Positions 1 through 8,103 of a stretch of 32,738 bases of DNA are shown piece by piece. This DNA is from Flavobacteriales bacterium (GTDB taxonomy: Bacteria > Bacteroidota > Bacteroidia > Flavobacteriales_G > Salibacteraceae). Position 1 is the stretch's first letter. Every line of letters starts with the position of its first letter. Made by a program: the position numbers and the translations under genes. The stretch spans positions 1 through 32,738 of the forward strand of contig JABAYK010000019.1 in NCBI GenBank assembly GCA_018609045.1. Direction: 5' to 3'. The notes beneath the pieces are model-generated. The model was not told the origin of the DNA and did no database searches. It was given only the letters and a program-made list of their open reading frames with translations.

Positions 1-1067
1 TGGATAAAGAAATGGCTAGTGGCTACTTTTCTTCAGATCGAATAGGAGGCAAAGGCTCTGATGATATTTATTATTTTTTCACTAAGGAAGAAGAATTACA
101 ACAGCCCTATCTTATTAACTTAATTGTTTCTCTTCCAAATGGTGATACTACATATGATTATTCATATAAATTATCACAAAATATTATTAAAACTGAGCTT
201 AATAAACACCTAGGCGATACTATTCCTAGATTTAATGTGTCTCCCGGAGAGGTAAAATTAAACGTAGAAAAAATGGGGTTTCATAACGACTCATTAACCT
301 TTACGATTTTAGAAAATACATTTGAATATAATGCAGTAATAAAATTGCAGAAAATTCAATATCCAACATTAAAATTATTGGCAAAAGATTCTGAAACAAA
401 AAATGTAATTGATGATGTTAAGTTTTCATTTTTTACTATAAACCTCGAAGATACTTTAAATGCTGAAGGCTCATTAACTTACGAGTTTTTAGAAAATTTC
501 GATAGTATTTCAGTTTCAATAATTGCCAAAGCAGTTGGTTATGAGAAAAAACAAATTACAAAAGCAATTTTTTCTGAAAATGGAATAGACCAAATTATAA
601 TAATGGAGTTAAATAAAAGCCCAGTAACAATTTTGGAAGATTCAATTAAACCAGTAGTAGCGCAAACTAATGATACGAAGGAAAGTATCGACCAAAAAGA
701 TGAAGAAGTGATTGAGTTAGGTCCTATTTATTTTGACTTTGATGAGGCAACAATAACTGAAAAATCAAAATTGATAATTGATGAATATATTTTACTGCTA
801 AAAAATAATTCAAATTGGCGCCTAGAAGTTAAGTCTTATACAGATTGTCAAGGAGCAGAAGACTATAACTTAATTTTATCTAACAAAAGAGCAAAAGAAA
901 CAGTTTCTTATATAAAGAGTAAAATAGTAAATAAAGAGCGGGTATTTGGAAATGGTTATGGTGAGCAAAACCCTAATATTGATTGCAAGTGTGATGAGGA
1001 AAAACCTATTTGTACAACAGATCAACAAAGGCAAAACAGAAGGTCTGAGTTTTTTATTATAAAATAA
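1..1067 (+). CDS. OmpA-family outer-membrane protein, 3' part (5' end outside window)
   Basis: The reading frame is open from the first bases (D-K-E precede the first Met at 12), so the gene starts upstream. The visible N-terminus, GYFSSDRIGGKGSDDIYYF, is the end of a PD40/beta-propeller-like repeat typical of large Bacteroidota OmpA proteins. About 200 residues without a domain I recognise follow. The last ~110 residues are an OmpA/MotB peptidoglycan-binding domain: IYFDFDEATI opening strand, a YTDCQG..YNL..SNKRA core, and NRRSEF near the end. By family knowledge this domain binds peptidoglycan and anchors an outer-membrane or periplasmic complex. Related proteins often sit beside PorP/SprF-type T9SS partners, but none is visible here. 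The domain call is firm; the specific role is unknown. Confidence 0.85.
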   Translation, partial: DKEMASGYFSSDRIGGKGSDDIYYFFTKEEELQQPYLINLIVSLPNGDTTYDYSYKLSQNIIKTELNKHLGDTIPRFNVSPGEVKLNVEKMGFHNDSLTFTILENTFEYNAVIKLQKIQYPTLKLLAKDSETKNVIDDVKFSFFTINLEDTLNAEGSLTYEFLENFDSISVSIIAKAVGYEKKQITKAIFSENGIDQIIIMELNKSPVTILEDSIKPVVAQTNDTKESIDQKDEEVIELGPIYFDFDEATITEKSKLIIDEYILLLKNNSNWRLEVKSYTDCQGAEDYNLILSNKRAKETVSYIKSKIVNKERVFGNGYGEQNPNIDCKCDEEKPICTTDQQRQNRRSEFFIIK

Positions 1068-1227
1068 ATTTAAATTTTGCTTAGGATTTTTACCAGCTTA
1101 AGGGAAAATATTAATTGGAAAAAATTTTTTTTTAATCAAACAAGTCGGCTTTAGGGTTTAAGTCCTTAAATTAAATATAGTTTTTTGCCCAAAATTTATT
1201 AAATAAAAAATTTAGCCTAATAAAGTT

Positions 1228-1258
1228 AAAAAAAAAAGGGAAGCTTTTGCTTCCCTTT
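1228..1258 (-). terminator. Rho-independent terminator after the SQR pseudogene
   Basis: A perfect 10-bp stem (AAAGGGAAGC, 1235-1244, with GCTTCCCTTT, 1249-1258) closes a 4-base loop. On the minus strand it is followed by a run of ten T. It lies just downstream of the SQR stop at 1263. Confidence 0.9.
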
Positions 1259-1262
1259 AAAA

Positions 1263-2539
1263 TTAGGCTTTTCCTCGCAACATCAGGTTCCAATATAAAT
1301 ACGGCAAACCATATTTTTTAAGAATCCACATGCTCCATTGTTCTTTGGTGGTATCTACAAAAGTTGAGATTAATGGGTCACTCATTCTCTTGTTACCATA
1401 ACCAAATTCAGCTAATACCATTTTGCCATAACCAGTTACCAATGGACAAGAAGAATATCCATTATACCCCTTGTTATCTGCAGTTTTGTGAGCAATTAAT
1501 TTTAAAATGTTATCTACTACAACTGGCGCTTGCTTTCTAACAGCAGCCCCTGTTTTAGCAGTTGGGAGCGCTGCAACATCGCCCAAGGCAAAAACATTTG
1601 GAAAATCAGGGTTTTACAAACTATTTTGATCAACTTTTACCCAACCTTTACTTGCTCCATCTTGATGTGTAATTTTAGATTTTTTTACAAAATTTGGTGC
1701 AGATTGAGGTTGAGCTAAATGCAGCATTTCAAAAGGAATTGTAAGGGTAGTTTTTCCTACAATATCTTCTTGAATAATATTATTGTCATCATTTACTGTG
1801 ATGATACAATTACTTTCATCTGTGGCAGTAAGTTCGTAAATTGCTTTTTTGTTTTCTCCATCAATTTTAACCAACTTGTGGTAAAATTTTAGAATAATAC
1901 CTTTTCTGTTAACCACTTTGGTTAAGGTTTCAGCAAACTCTTTTACTCCAAAAATACTTGTACCCGGAGTAGCAAAAATTACATTGGTTTTATCTCTAAC
2001 ACCAGATTTAATAAAATAGTCATCGGCTAAATACATTATTTTTTGGGGGGCGCCGCCACATTTAATTGGAGTTGCGGGTTGTGTAAATAATGCGTTACCT
2101 CCCTTAAATTTTTGTAAAACCTCCCAAGTATAATTTGGATCGGTGTAATTTGAACAAACTCCATTTTTACCAAGAGACTCTCTTAAGCCTTCAATTCCAT
2201 CTAAGTCGATTTGAATACCTGGACAAACCACTAAAAATTCGTATTTTATAACATCTCCGCTGCGGGTGGTTACTGAGTTTTCTTCGGCATTAATAGTTTC
2301 GGCATATTCTTTAATCCATGTTGCGCCTTCTGGTATTAAGGTTGACTCATTTCTTTCTGTGTCTTTATAATCAAAAGTGCCTGCTCCTACTAAAGTCCAA
2401 GCGGGTTGGTAATAATGATTTTCAGATGGCTCAAGAATGGCTATTCCAATTTTTTATTTTTTCTTAAAAATTGGGCAGCTACGGTAATACCAGCAGTTCC
2501 TCCTCCAATAATTAAAATTTGATGATTTTTTTGTGACAT
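1263..2539 (-). pseudogene. sqr: Sulfide:quinone oxidoreductase, disrupted by frameshift and in-frame stop
   Basis: An FAD-dependent flavoprotein that would oxidise sulfide to sulfane sulfur and pass electrons to the quinone pool. The start at 2539 gives MSQKNHQILIIGGGTAGIT, the FAD Rossmann motif. The frame is lost at an A6 run (2450-2455): adding one base would join ..LRKNKK to IGIAILEPSENHYYQPAW, so one base appears deleted. A second lesion is an in-frame TAA at 1614-1616, between VDQNSL and NPDFPNVFALGDVAALP, where I recall family members having Gln; CAA to TAA would explain it. With both repaired the product is about 425 residues, normal length. The cysteine motifs (GVCSNY, IKCGGAPQK, YSSCPLVTGYGK) are intact, as are the promoter and terminator. 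This suggests recent loss, or two sequence errors. Confidence 0.85.
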
Positions 2540-2565
2540 AACAATGTTGATTTGGTTTAATAGAA

Positions 2566-2573
2566 CTAAATTA
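2566..2573 (-). promoter_or_regulatory. Candidate -7 element of the SQR promoter
   Basis: The minus strand reads TAATTTAG, 7 of 8 to the Bacteroidota TAnnTTTG element. It would start transcription about 23 bases before the SQR start codon. No TTG-type -33 box is evident; the palindrome at 2596-2609 occupies that place. Confidence 0.5.
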
Positions 2574-2595
2574 GATTGATTGGCTTTAAGGTATT

Positions 2596-2609
2596 GTGAT
2601 TAACATCAC
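2596..2609. promoter_or_regulatory. Crp/Fnr-type operator upstream of SQR
   Basis: GTGAT-TAAC-ATCAC is a palindrome with perfect 5-base arms and a 4-base spacer, intermediate between CRP (TGTGA-N6-TCACA) and FNR (TTGAT-N4-ATCAA) sites. Its centre (2602.5) is 33 bp from the centre of the candidate -7 element at 2566-2573. A site of the same form lies before the TauE gene at 8942-8957 at the same distance. It also lies about 70 bp upstream of the divergent methyltransferase gene. Confidence 0.65.
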
Positions 2610-2672
2610 CTTTGGCAAAATCTGGTATCTGAAAGTGATGAAAATCATTTTTTTAGCACAATTTTGCAGGTT

Positions 2673-3371
2673 ATGACAGGGTTTGAAAAAGCACTTTTGG
2701 ATTATTTCAAGACAAAAAAACCTTTTGGTTTTCCGGTAGCTACCAATTTGGGAGATGTACAAGATTATGAAGCTGAATATTTTTTCAGGGAGTTTGATAA
2801 AATGCCACAGATTGAGCAGCAGGCATTGATAAAATCAAGAGGTACGGTGTTAGATGTTGGTGCTGGAGTTGGTGCTCATGCACTTTGGTTTCAGCAAAAA
2901 AATATTGAGGTTGATGCCTTAGAAATTTCAGATGTTTTTTGTGACATCATGCAAAAAAGAGGCGTAAAAAATGTACTGAATGACAACATATTTAGTTACT
3001 CTGGTAAGAAATATGAAACTATCTTGTTACTAATGAATGGTATTGGCATATCTGGATCTCTTGATAATTGCGAGCTTTTGCTAAACCATTTGAAAACTCT
3101 TCTTAAAGAAAACGGCAAAATTTTTATTGATTCTGCTGACATTATAGAATTAGCCGGCGGCAGCCCTGAAGACTATGGAAATGGTTATTACGGTGAAATT
3201 GAATACCAAATTAGTTACAAGAAAAAAGTAGATCAACCTTTTCCTTGGCTGTTTATTGACTTTGATACACTTACTGAAATAGCTGAAGATTGCGGATTAA
3301 AATGCAATCTGATATTAAAAGGACCAAATAATGATTATTTGGCACAATTGAGTTTAATGAGGAAGTCTTGA
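2673..3371 (+). CDS. Class I SAM-dependent methyltransferase
   Basis: A 232-residue protein with a class I SAM-binding fold. Motif I is VLDVGAGVGAHAL (about residues 59-71), an acidic residue ends strand 2 (VDALEIS), and a hydrophobic strand 4 follows (ETILLLMNGIGI). The substrate cannot be told from sequence. I chose ATG 2673; an in-frame TTG nine bases upstream (2664) is also possible. A CAATTTTG element at 2659-2666 resembles a -7 box, which would make the mRNA nearly leaderless. The gene is divergent from the SQR pseudogene and shares its upstream region, including the Crp/Fnr-like palindrome. Its last 18 bases overlap the end of the convergent YeeE gene. Confidence 0.8.
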   Translation: MTGFEKALLDYFKTKKPFGFPVATNLGDVQDYEAEYFFREFDKMPQIEQQALIKSRGTVLDVGAGVGAHALWFQQKNIEVDALEISDVFCDIMQKRGVKNVLNDNIFSYSGKKYETILLLMNGIGISGSLDNCELLLNHLKTLLKENGKIFIDSADIIELAGGSPEDYGNGYYGEIEYQISYKKKVDQPFPWLFIDFDTLTEIAEDCGLKCNLILKGPNNDYLAQLSLMRKS

Positions 3372-3767
3372 TCTAAGTAAACCATAAACAAACGTGCCAA
3401 CCAAAGCACCAAATATTACAATTAGTATGGCAAAATAGCCTTTACCCAGTAGAATATACATTGGACCAGGACATGCACCAACCATAGCCCAACCAAGGCC
3501 AAAGAAGGTTCCTCCAAAAATATACCTTGGAATACTGAATTTTTTAGGGGTAAACCGAATTAGTTCTCCATCAATACTTTTCATAGAAGTACGTTTCATA
3601 AACCAAACAATAATTACGCCCATAACTACTGCAGAGCCAATTATTCCATACATATGAAAGGCGTCGAATCTGAACATTTCGTAAATGCGAAACCAAGAAA
3701 CTACTTCACCTTTTGAAAGTGCGATTCCGAAAAATATTCCGACGATTAAAAATTTTAAGAGTTTCAT
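3354..3767 (-). CDS. YeeE/YedE (DUF6691-like) transporter half, small subunit
   Basis: A 137-residue protein with about four membrane segments and the family motif GACPGPMY (Cys99). YeeE/YedE proteins such as TsuA carry thiosulfate or other sulfur compounds across the inner membrane, using conserved cysteines in the pore. Full-length members are about 330-400 residues. Here the function seems split between this protein and the 193-residue protein at 5172-5753. It is the last gene of the UspA-YeeE-porin-YeeE unit, 4 bases after the porin stop. Its 3' end overlaps the convergent methyltransferase gene by 18 bases. The family is clear; the substrate is inferred from neighbours. Confidence 0.85.
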   Translation of the reverse strand: MKLLKFLIVGIFFGIALSKGEVVSWFRIYEMFRFDAFHMYGIIGSAVVMGVIIVWFMKRTSMKSIDGELIRFTPKKFSIPRYIFGGTFFGLGWAMVGACPGPMYILLGKGYFAILIVIFGALVGTFVYGLLRSRLPH

Positions 3768-3771
3768 AATT

Positions 3772-5175
3772 TTAAAATTTGATGTTGGCTATTAGGTTAA
3801 TTTGATGGAAATTTTGGTGTACTTCTAAATCTTTTACATCTGCCAAATGGTAAGATGATTGAATTATGTATAAAGCCGTTAACGATAAACCTTGTTCTCC
3901 TTTGCGGGGCTTAAATTTTAAACTAGCTACTAGTTGGTCAAAATCTGATGCTTGATATTTATTTAAGTTATAATTAAAGTGGTTAGGTGTTAATGTTCGG
4001 CCAAGAGCTGCATAACCTGTAAATTTTTCGGTTTTAATTTTATCCGCATCAAACCTTATTACCATTTGGGCTGCTCCTCCTAAACCTTCCACTCTGCCTC
4101 GAGGTAAAGTGGTGTAAAACTGTTCTCTTCCAAACTCTCTTGGAAAAATATACCTGCCAGTATTTGCAATATGGGTTGTGTTAAACGAAATCATGTTGTT
4201 TTGGCCCTTTAACCCTACTCTTACCGAGTTTAAAAATGCTTGTTGGTTTGGGTTATAATAAGTGTGTGATAGATCTGAAGTGCCTCCATTATGGTGGGCA
4301 TTTTCATACAACGATTGCCAACCCAAAACCAAAGTGTGATTTTTAATTTGGGTTTCGTAATCGAATTGGGCAAAGTATAAATTGAGAATATTGTTGATGT
4401 GAAAAAGCCAAATTTGAGACTTTAAATTGTGAAATTCGTTTGATAATCCTACAATGCCCAATCCTTTTGAGTTAATGTTGCCTTGGTAATCTGACTCTAA
4501 ACCATTTGTGTTAAAACCTTGGCCATAAATTCCTATGGCTTGATCAATATTATACCAATGAACTGTAGAACGTGGTGAAGCCTGGGTAAACCAACCTGCA
4601 TCTAATTTTGTGTTTTTTGATAATTGAAAATTTCCCCAAACTCCCTTAAAAACATAAGGTTTCATGCGCGTATCTTGCATATTTACCATTGGGGTAGTAA
4701 TATCTTGTTTACCAACTTTTATTTTGTTGTTTTTCCACTCATAAGCCAAATAAAGTTCTTCGAGTCTATCTAAATCATTTTTATTGTTGTGGTGAACTAA
4801 ATCAAAAAGCTCCACCTCATTTCTTGATATTAGAGAATCATGAAATTCTGTTGAGCCAATGTTATAAACAAAAACGCCACTTAACCCTGCACTAAAGCCT
4901 TTGTAAACAGCTGTGTGGTAAGCCAATGCCCCACCAATTGCATTTGCAAAATAACTTTCGTTATGTGGAAGGTGATTGGTATTCATAAAGTAGTAACGTA
5001 CTCTGCCTGCCATATAACCTTCTTCAAAAACATTCATCAATTTATCGCACGTTGGGGTAGCGTGTTCATCTGACAATGTTTTGTTGGCTACCTTAACATT
5101 ATGCTCTTCTTCTTCCTGTGCAAAAGCAAAAGAGTAGATAAAAAATCCTAATGATATGGCTAGAAGCTTTTTCAA
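3772..5175 (-). CDS. Outer-membrane porin-like beta-barrel in the sulfur cluster
   Basis: A 467-residue protein with a clear signal peptide ([20 protein letters not shown]). It contains alternating beta-strand patterns, aromatic girdle residues, and the stretch KVGKQDITTPMVNMQDTRM, which resembles OprD/Opr-type porins. The C-terminus ends in a barrel-like strand (INLIANIKF). The start is TTG at 5175: an in-frame TAA lies four codons upstream and the next Met falls after the signal peptide. The TTG overlaps the TGA of the preceding YeeE gene (TTGA), so translation is probably coupled. Position between two YeeE halves suggests it lets the same sulfur substrate through the outer membrane. Porin is a good fold-level call; specificity is a guess. 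Confidence 0.65.
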   Translation of the reverse strand: MKKLLAISLGFFIYSFAFAQEEEEHNVKVANKTLSDEHATPTCDKLMNVFEEGYMAGRVRYYFMNTNHLPHNESYFANAIGGALAYHTAVYKGFSAGLSGVFVYNIGSTEFHDSLISRNEVELFDLVHHNNKNDLDRLEELYLAYEWKNNKIKVGKQDITTPMVNMQDTRMKPYVFKGVWGNFQLSKNTKLDAGWFTQASPRSTVHWYNIDQAIGIYGQGFNTNGLESDYQGNINSKGLGIVGLSNEFHNLKSQIWLFHINNILNLYFAQFDYETQIKNHTLVLGWQSLYENAHHNGGTSDLSHTYYNPNQQAFLNSVRVGLKGQNNMISFNTTHIANTGRYIFPREFGREQFYTTLPRGRVEGLGGAAQMVIRFDADKIKTEKFTGYAALGRTLTPNHFNYNLNKYQASDFDQLVASLKFKPRKGEQGLSLTALYIIQSSYHLADVKDLEVHQNFHQINLIANIKF

Positions 5176-5753
5176 AGCAACATTTTAAAAATAAGAGGTA
5201 AAATAAAATAGGTCATAGTAAGACCACCAATAAAGAAACCAATTACTGCAATTAGAGAAGGTAATTGCAAGTTGCTCAAACCACTAATGGCATGTCCGCT
5301 AGTGCAACCTCCGCCATATCTGGCTCCAAAGCCTACAAAAAATCCTCCGACTAACAAAAACAGTATCATTCCTATTCCAAAGTTTTCGAAATCAAATAAT
5401 TGAGGAGGAAGGTAATCTGCACCTGGATTTTCAATTCCCATTGAGATTAAAGCATCTTTGGTGCTTTGTGCTATAGCTACTTCACCATAAGAGTTCATAA
5501 AATAGGTTGCAATAAACCCTCCTATTACAGTACCCAAAACAAACATGAAATTCCACTTTTGCGATTTCCAATCAAAATCGAAAAAAGAGGAATATTTGCC
5601 TGCTCCTAAAGCGGCACAGCCAGCTCTTAAAGAGGCTGAAACTCCAAACTCTCTACCGAAATAAAGCATGAGGTAAAGGGTTACCGCAATGGCAGGTCCC
5701 ACAAAGTACCAAGGCCAAGGCTCATAAACTAGTTGGTTAATTAAATCTATCAT
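5172..5753 (-). CDS. YeeE/YedE-family sulfur transporter half, large subunit
   Basis: A 193-residue membrane protein with about five hydrophobic segments. It carries both hallmark cysteine motifs of the N-terminal half of the family: [10 protein letters not shown] (Cys46) and [16 protein letters not shown] (Cys150). By family knowledge YeeE/YedE/TsuA proteins import thiosulfate or related sulfur species. The third conserved cysteine motif is found in the small partner at 3354-3767, so the two likely form one transporter. It overlaps UspA upstream (ATGA, 4 bases) and the porin downstream (TTGA, 4 bases), which implies a tightly coupled operon. Confidence 0.9.
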   Translation of the reverse strand: MIDLINQLVYEPWPWYFVGPAIAVTLYLMLYFGREFGVSASLRAGCAALGAGKYSSFFDFDWKSQKWNFMFVLGTVIGGFIATYFMNSYGEVAIAQSTKDALISMGIENPGADYLPPQLFDFENFGIGMILFLLVGGFFVGFGARYGGGCTSGHAISGLSNLQLPSLIAVIGFFIGGLTMTYFILPLIFKMLL

Positions 5754-6586
5754 GATGGTTGAATTTTAAAGGTTAGTACTGGGTGGTGAATGTGGTTTAC
5801 TACATCTTTTGAAATACTATGGTGAAAAATATATTTAATACCTGTGTAGCCATGGTCGCCAATGGCAACTAGGTCAACTTTGTAATCTTCGGTAAACTGC
5901 TCAATACCTTTTTCGATATTATCTGCACAATAAACTACTGGAGTAACATTTTCGAGCTGATGCTCTTCAATATACTCTGCCATTTTTCTTTTGATGTGTT
6001 TCGTGGTGTCAAAGTTTTTTGGTGTGTTTATTTTTGCCAGCCATAAATGGGCTCCAAATGCTTTTTGAAGCTCTTTTAACACGTTTAGATGGCTATGTTC
6101 TTGTTTTACCAACTCCGAAGCCAATAGAATATTTTTTAGGTCTAAGGTTTCATCAAAGCTTTTTATACTGATTACTGGAGCTTTTGAAAGCCTTACAATT
6201 TTTTCAGCCTGCGATCCTTCAACAAACTCTTTAAATCCTTTTGACCCGTGGGTTCCAACCAAAACTAAATCAATACCTGCGCCATCAATATAGTTGATGA
6301 TTTGGTTAATTCTATCGCCACTTTTTACAACGGGTAAAGTTTTTAGTTTGTATTTGTTTGTCCAAACTTTTAATTGGTTTTTTAGCTCTTCAGATACAGG
6401 AATAACCTCAGTATCCATACAGCCCGCAGAAATTTCTCTGCCTGAACTTCCAATCATACTATCATCTGGAGCATCTACTACAGTTAATGCATGAACTTCT
6501 ACATCGAGGGCTTGCGCCATTTTCGAGGCAATACCCATGGTATAGTCTGATAGTTCAGAAAAATTTGTTGGAATTAATACTTTCAT
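5750..6586 (-). CDS. Universal stress protein with two UspA domains
   Basis: A 278-residue cytoplasmic protein of two tandem Usp domains. The first has the nucleotide-loop pattern GTHGSKGFKEFVEGSQAEKI near residues 116-135. The second has GDHGYTGIKYIFHHSISKDV near residues 242-261. The GxxG-x9-(G)S motif suggests ATP binding in domain 1, while the second copy is degenerate (His-His in place of the usual Gly). It begins the unit UspA-YeeE-porin-YeeE, about 35 bases after a hairpin that separates it from the MBL-rhodanese gene. Usp proteins often accompany sulfur and energy genes in Bacteroidota; the role here is unknown. Confidence 0.88.
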   Translation of the reverse strand: MKVLIPTNFSELSDYTMGIASKMAQALDVEVHALTVVDAPDDSMIGSSGREISAGCMDTEVIPVSEELKNQLKVWTNKYKLKTLPVVKSGDRINQIINYIDGAGIDLVLVGTHGSKGFKEFVEGSQAEKIVRLSKAPVISIKSFDETLDLKNILLASELVKQEHSHLNVLKELQKAFGAHLWLAKINTPKNFDTTKHIKRKMAEYIEEHQLENVTPVVYCADNIEKGIEQFTEDYKVDLVAIGDHGYTGIKYIFHHSISKDVVNHIHHPVLTFKIQPS

Positions 6587-6621
6587 GGTTTTTAGTTTGG
6601 TTAGATACTTATTTAAGCTTT

Positions 6622-6653
6622 AAAAGCGCAAAGAGAAATCTCCTTGCGCTTTT
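6622..6653 (-). terminator. Hairpin between the MBL-rhodanese and UspA genes
   Basis: The stem AAAAGCGCAAAGAG / CTCCTTGCGCTTTT has 13 of 14 pairs around a 4-base loop. On the minus strand only a short T run (four, inside the stem) follows, so termination may be partial. That would lower, rather than stop, expression of the UspA-YeeE-porin genes relative to TauE-MBL. Confidence 0.7.
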
Positions 6654-6678
6654 GTTTATTGTTAATTAAACAAAGAAC

Positions 6679-8088
6679 TTATGCTTCAGGTTCTAATACA
6701 TCAGTTACAATTGGAAGATTTGTTTTTTCTTGAATTCCGCCAAACCCTTCTTCAATATTAACCACATTATCAAATCCTCTCGCTTTTAATATCGAAGCAG
6801 TAACTACAGAGCGATACCCGCCTGCGCAATGAACATAATATTCATCTTCTTTATTAAATCTCGACATGTTATCATTAATATAATCTAAAGGTATATTGTT
6901 AGCATTTAGCAAGTGACCTTGGTTAAACTCAGAATACCTTCTAACATCAACCACAGTTGGTGTTTTAGTTTTTTCGGCCAACTCGGCAAAAGCATGTGGA
7001 TTTATACTTTTAATGTAATCTAGCTGTTTGCCTGCAGCTTTCCAGGCTTCAATGCCACCTTTTAAAAATCCGATGGTGTTGTCGTAACCAACACGAGATA
7101 ACCTGGTAACCACTTCTTCTTCTTTGCCTTCGTCGGCAATAAATAAAATAGGATGTTGTAAATCAACAACTAATGTTCCAACCCAAGAAGCAAATGAACC
7201 TTCAACACCAATAAAAATTGAATTTGGAATAAAACCAGCTACAAACTCTTCTGGCAATCTTGTATCAATTATCAAAGCTTCATGTGCATTGGCAACATCT
7301 TCGAAGGTATCTGGATCTAAAGCAGTTAATCCTTTTGCAATTACAGAATCGAAACTTTCGTAACCTTTTTTATTTAGCATAGCATTTTTAGGAAAATACT
7401 GTGGTGGAGGGGTTAAACCATCAACAACTTTTTCTACAAACTCTTCTTTTTCCATTGGTTGAAGTGCGTAGTTTTTCTCTTTTTGGTTACCTAGGGTATC
7501 AGTAGTTTCATCGCTCATGTTTTTACCACAAGCCGAACCTTTACCGTGGCCAGGATAAACAATTACATCATCTGCCAAAGGCATAATTTTGTTGTAGATT
7601 GAATCGTATAAGTGTCTAGCTAAATCTTCTCTACTTAAGTCTGTTTTTACGGCTAAATCAGGTCTACCTACATCACCAATAAAAAGAGTATCTCCGGTAA
7701 AAATTCCATTGTCTTTTCCATTTTCATCTATCAATAAAAATGTAGATGACTCCATGGTGTGGCCAGGTGTATGTAAAACTCTGATGGTAACATCACCAAG
7801 TTTTAAATCTTCGTTGTCTTTTGCAACATGAATATCATACTCAGCAACAGCATTTGGACCAAAAACTATGGTTGCACCAGTTTTTTTGGCTAAATCTAAA
7901 TGGCCTGAAACAAAATCTGCGTGAAAGTGAGTTTCTAAAATGTATTTCAATTTAGCACCTCTTTCTTCAAGTTTTTTAATGTACGGTTCTGTTTCTCTTA
8001 AAGGATCAATGATAGCAGCTTCTCCATTCGATTCAATGTAGTAAGCAGCTTCTGCTAAACATCCTGTATACAATTGTTCTACTTTCAT
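6679..8088 (-). CDS. Persulfide dioxygenase (ETHE1-like MBL fold) fused to two rhodanese domains
   Basis: A 469-residue cytoplasmic protein. Residues 1-220 are a metallo-beta-lactamase fold of the ETHE1/persulfide dioxygenase type: THFHAD (His54, His56, Asp58), TPGH (His110), TGDTLFIGDVGRPDL (Asp133) and YPGHGKGSACG (His181). These match the family's mononuclear iron site, which oxidises glutathione- or other persulfide to sulfite. Residues ~265-355 are a rhodanese domain whose active-site loop (FIADEGKEE) lacks cysteine. Residues ~370-460 are a second rhodanese domain with an intact loop, VHCAGGYRS (Cys421). The fusion would couple sulfur transfer to oxidation. It lies 15 bases after the TauE gene, clearly in one operon with the exporter for its product. 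Confidence 0.9.
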   Translation of the reverse strand: MKVEQLYTGCLAEAAYYIESNGEAAIIDPLRETEPYIKKLEERGAKLKYILETHFHADFVSGHLDLAKKTGATIVFGPNAVAEYDIHVAKDNEDLKLGDVTIRVLHTPGHTMESSTFLLIDENGKDNGIFTGDTLFIGDVGRPDLAVKTDLSREDLARHLYDSIYNKIMPLADDVIVYPGHGKGSACGKNMSDETTDTLGNQKEKNYALQPMEKEEFVEKVVDGLTPPPQYFPKNAMLNKKGYESFDSVIAKGLTALDPDTFEDVANAHEALIIDTRLPEEFVAGFIPNSIFIGVEGSFASWVGTLVVDLQHPILFIADEGKEEEVVTRLSRVGYDNTIGFLKGGIEAWKAAGKQLDYIKSINPHAFAELAEKTKTPTVVDVRRYSEFNQGHLLNANNIPLDYINDNMSRFNKEDEYYVHCAGGYRSVVTASILKARGFDNVVNIEEGFGGIQEKTNLPIVTDVLEPEA

Positions 8089-8103
8089 AAAGTTAGGTTT
8101 TAA

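Noticed and set aside
1263..2539. Programmed frameshift or stop read-through in the SQR gene
   Set aside because: The A6 run has no visible stimulatory structure and SQR families are not known for recoding. Two separate lesions make decay or sequence error simpler.
2664..2672. TTG start for the methyltransferase (2664), and similar TTG extensions at 13611 (dinB) and 27612 (PKD lipoprotein)
   Set aside because: In each case an ATG a few codons downstream gives a more typical N-terminus, and the TTG at 27612 lies inside the -7 element.
5172..5175. A later ATG start for the porin
   Set aside because: The next Met falls beyond the signal peptide, so TTG 5175 is the only start that keeps a secreted protein.
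7124..7363. Antisense ORFs within the MBL-rhodanese, TauE, nrdA, glyQS and gdhA genes
   Set aside because: They are shadows of strongly conserved coding genes, with no signal peptide, domain or ribosome-site support.
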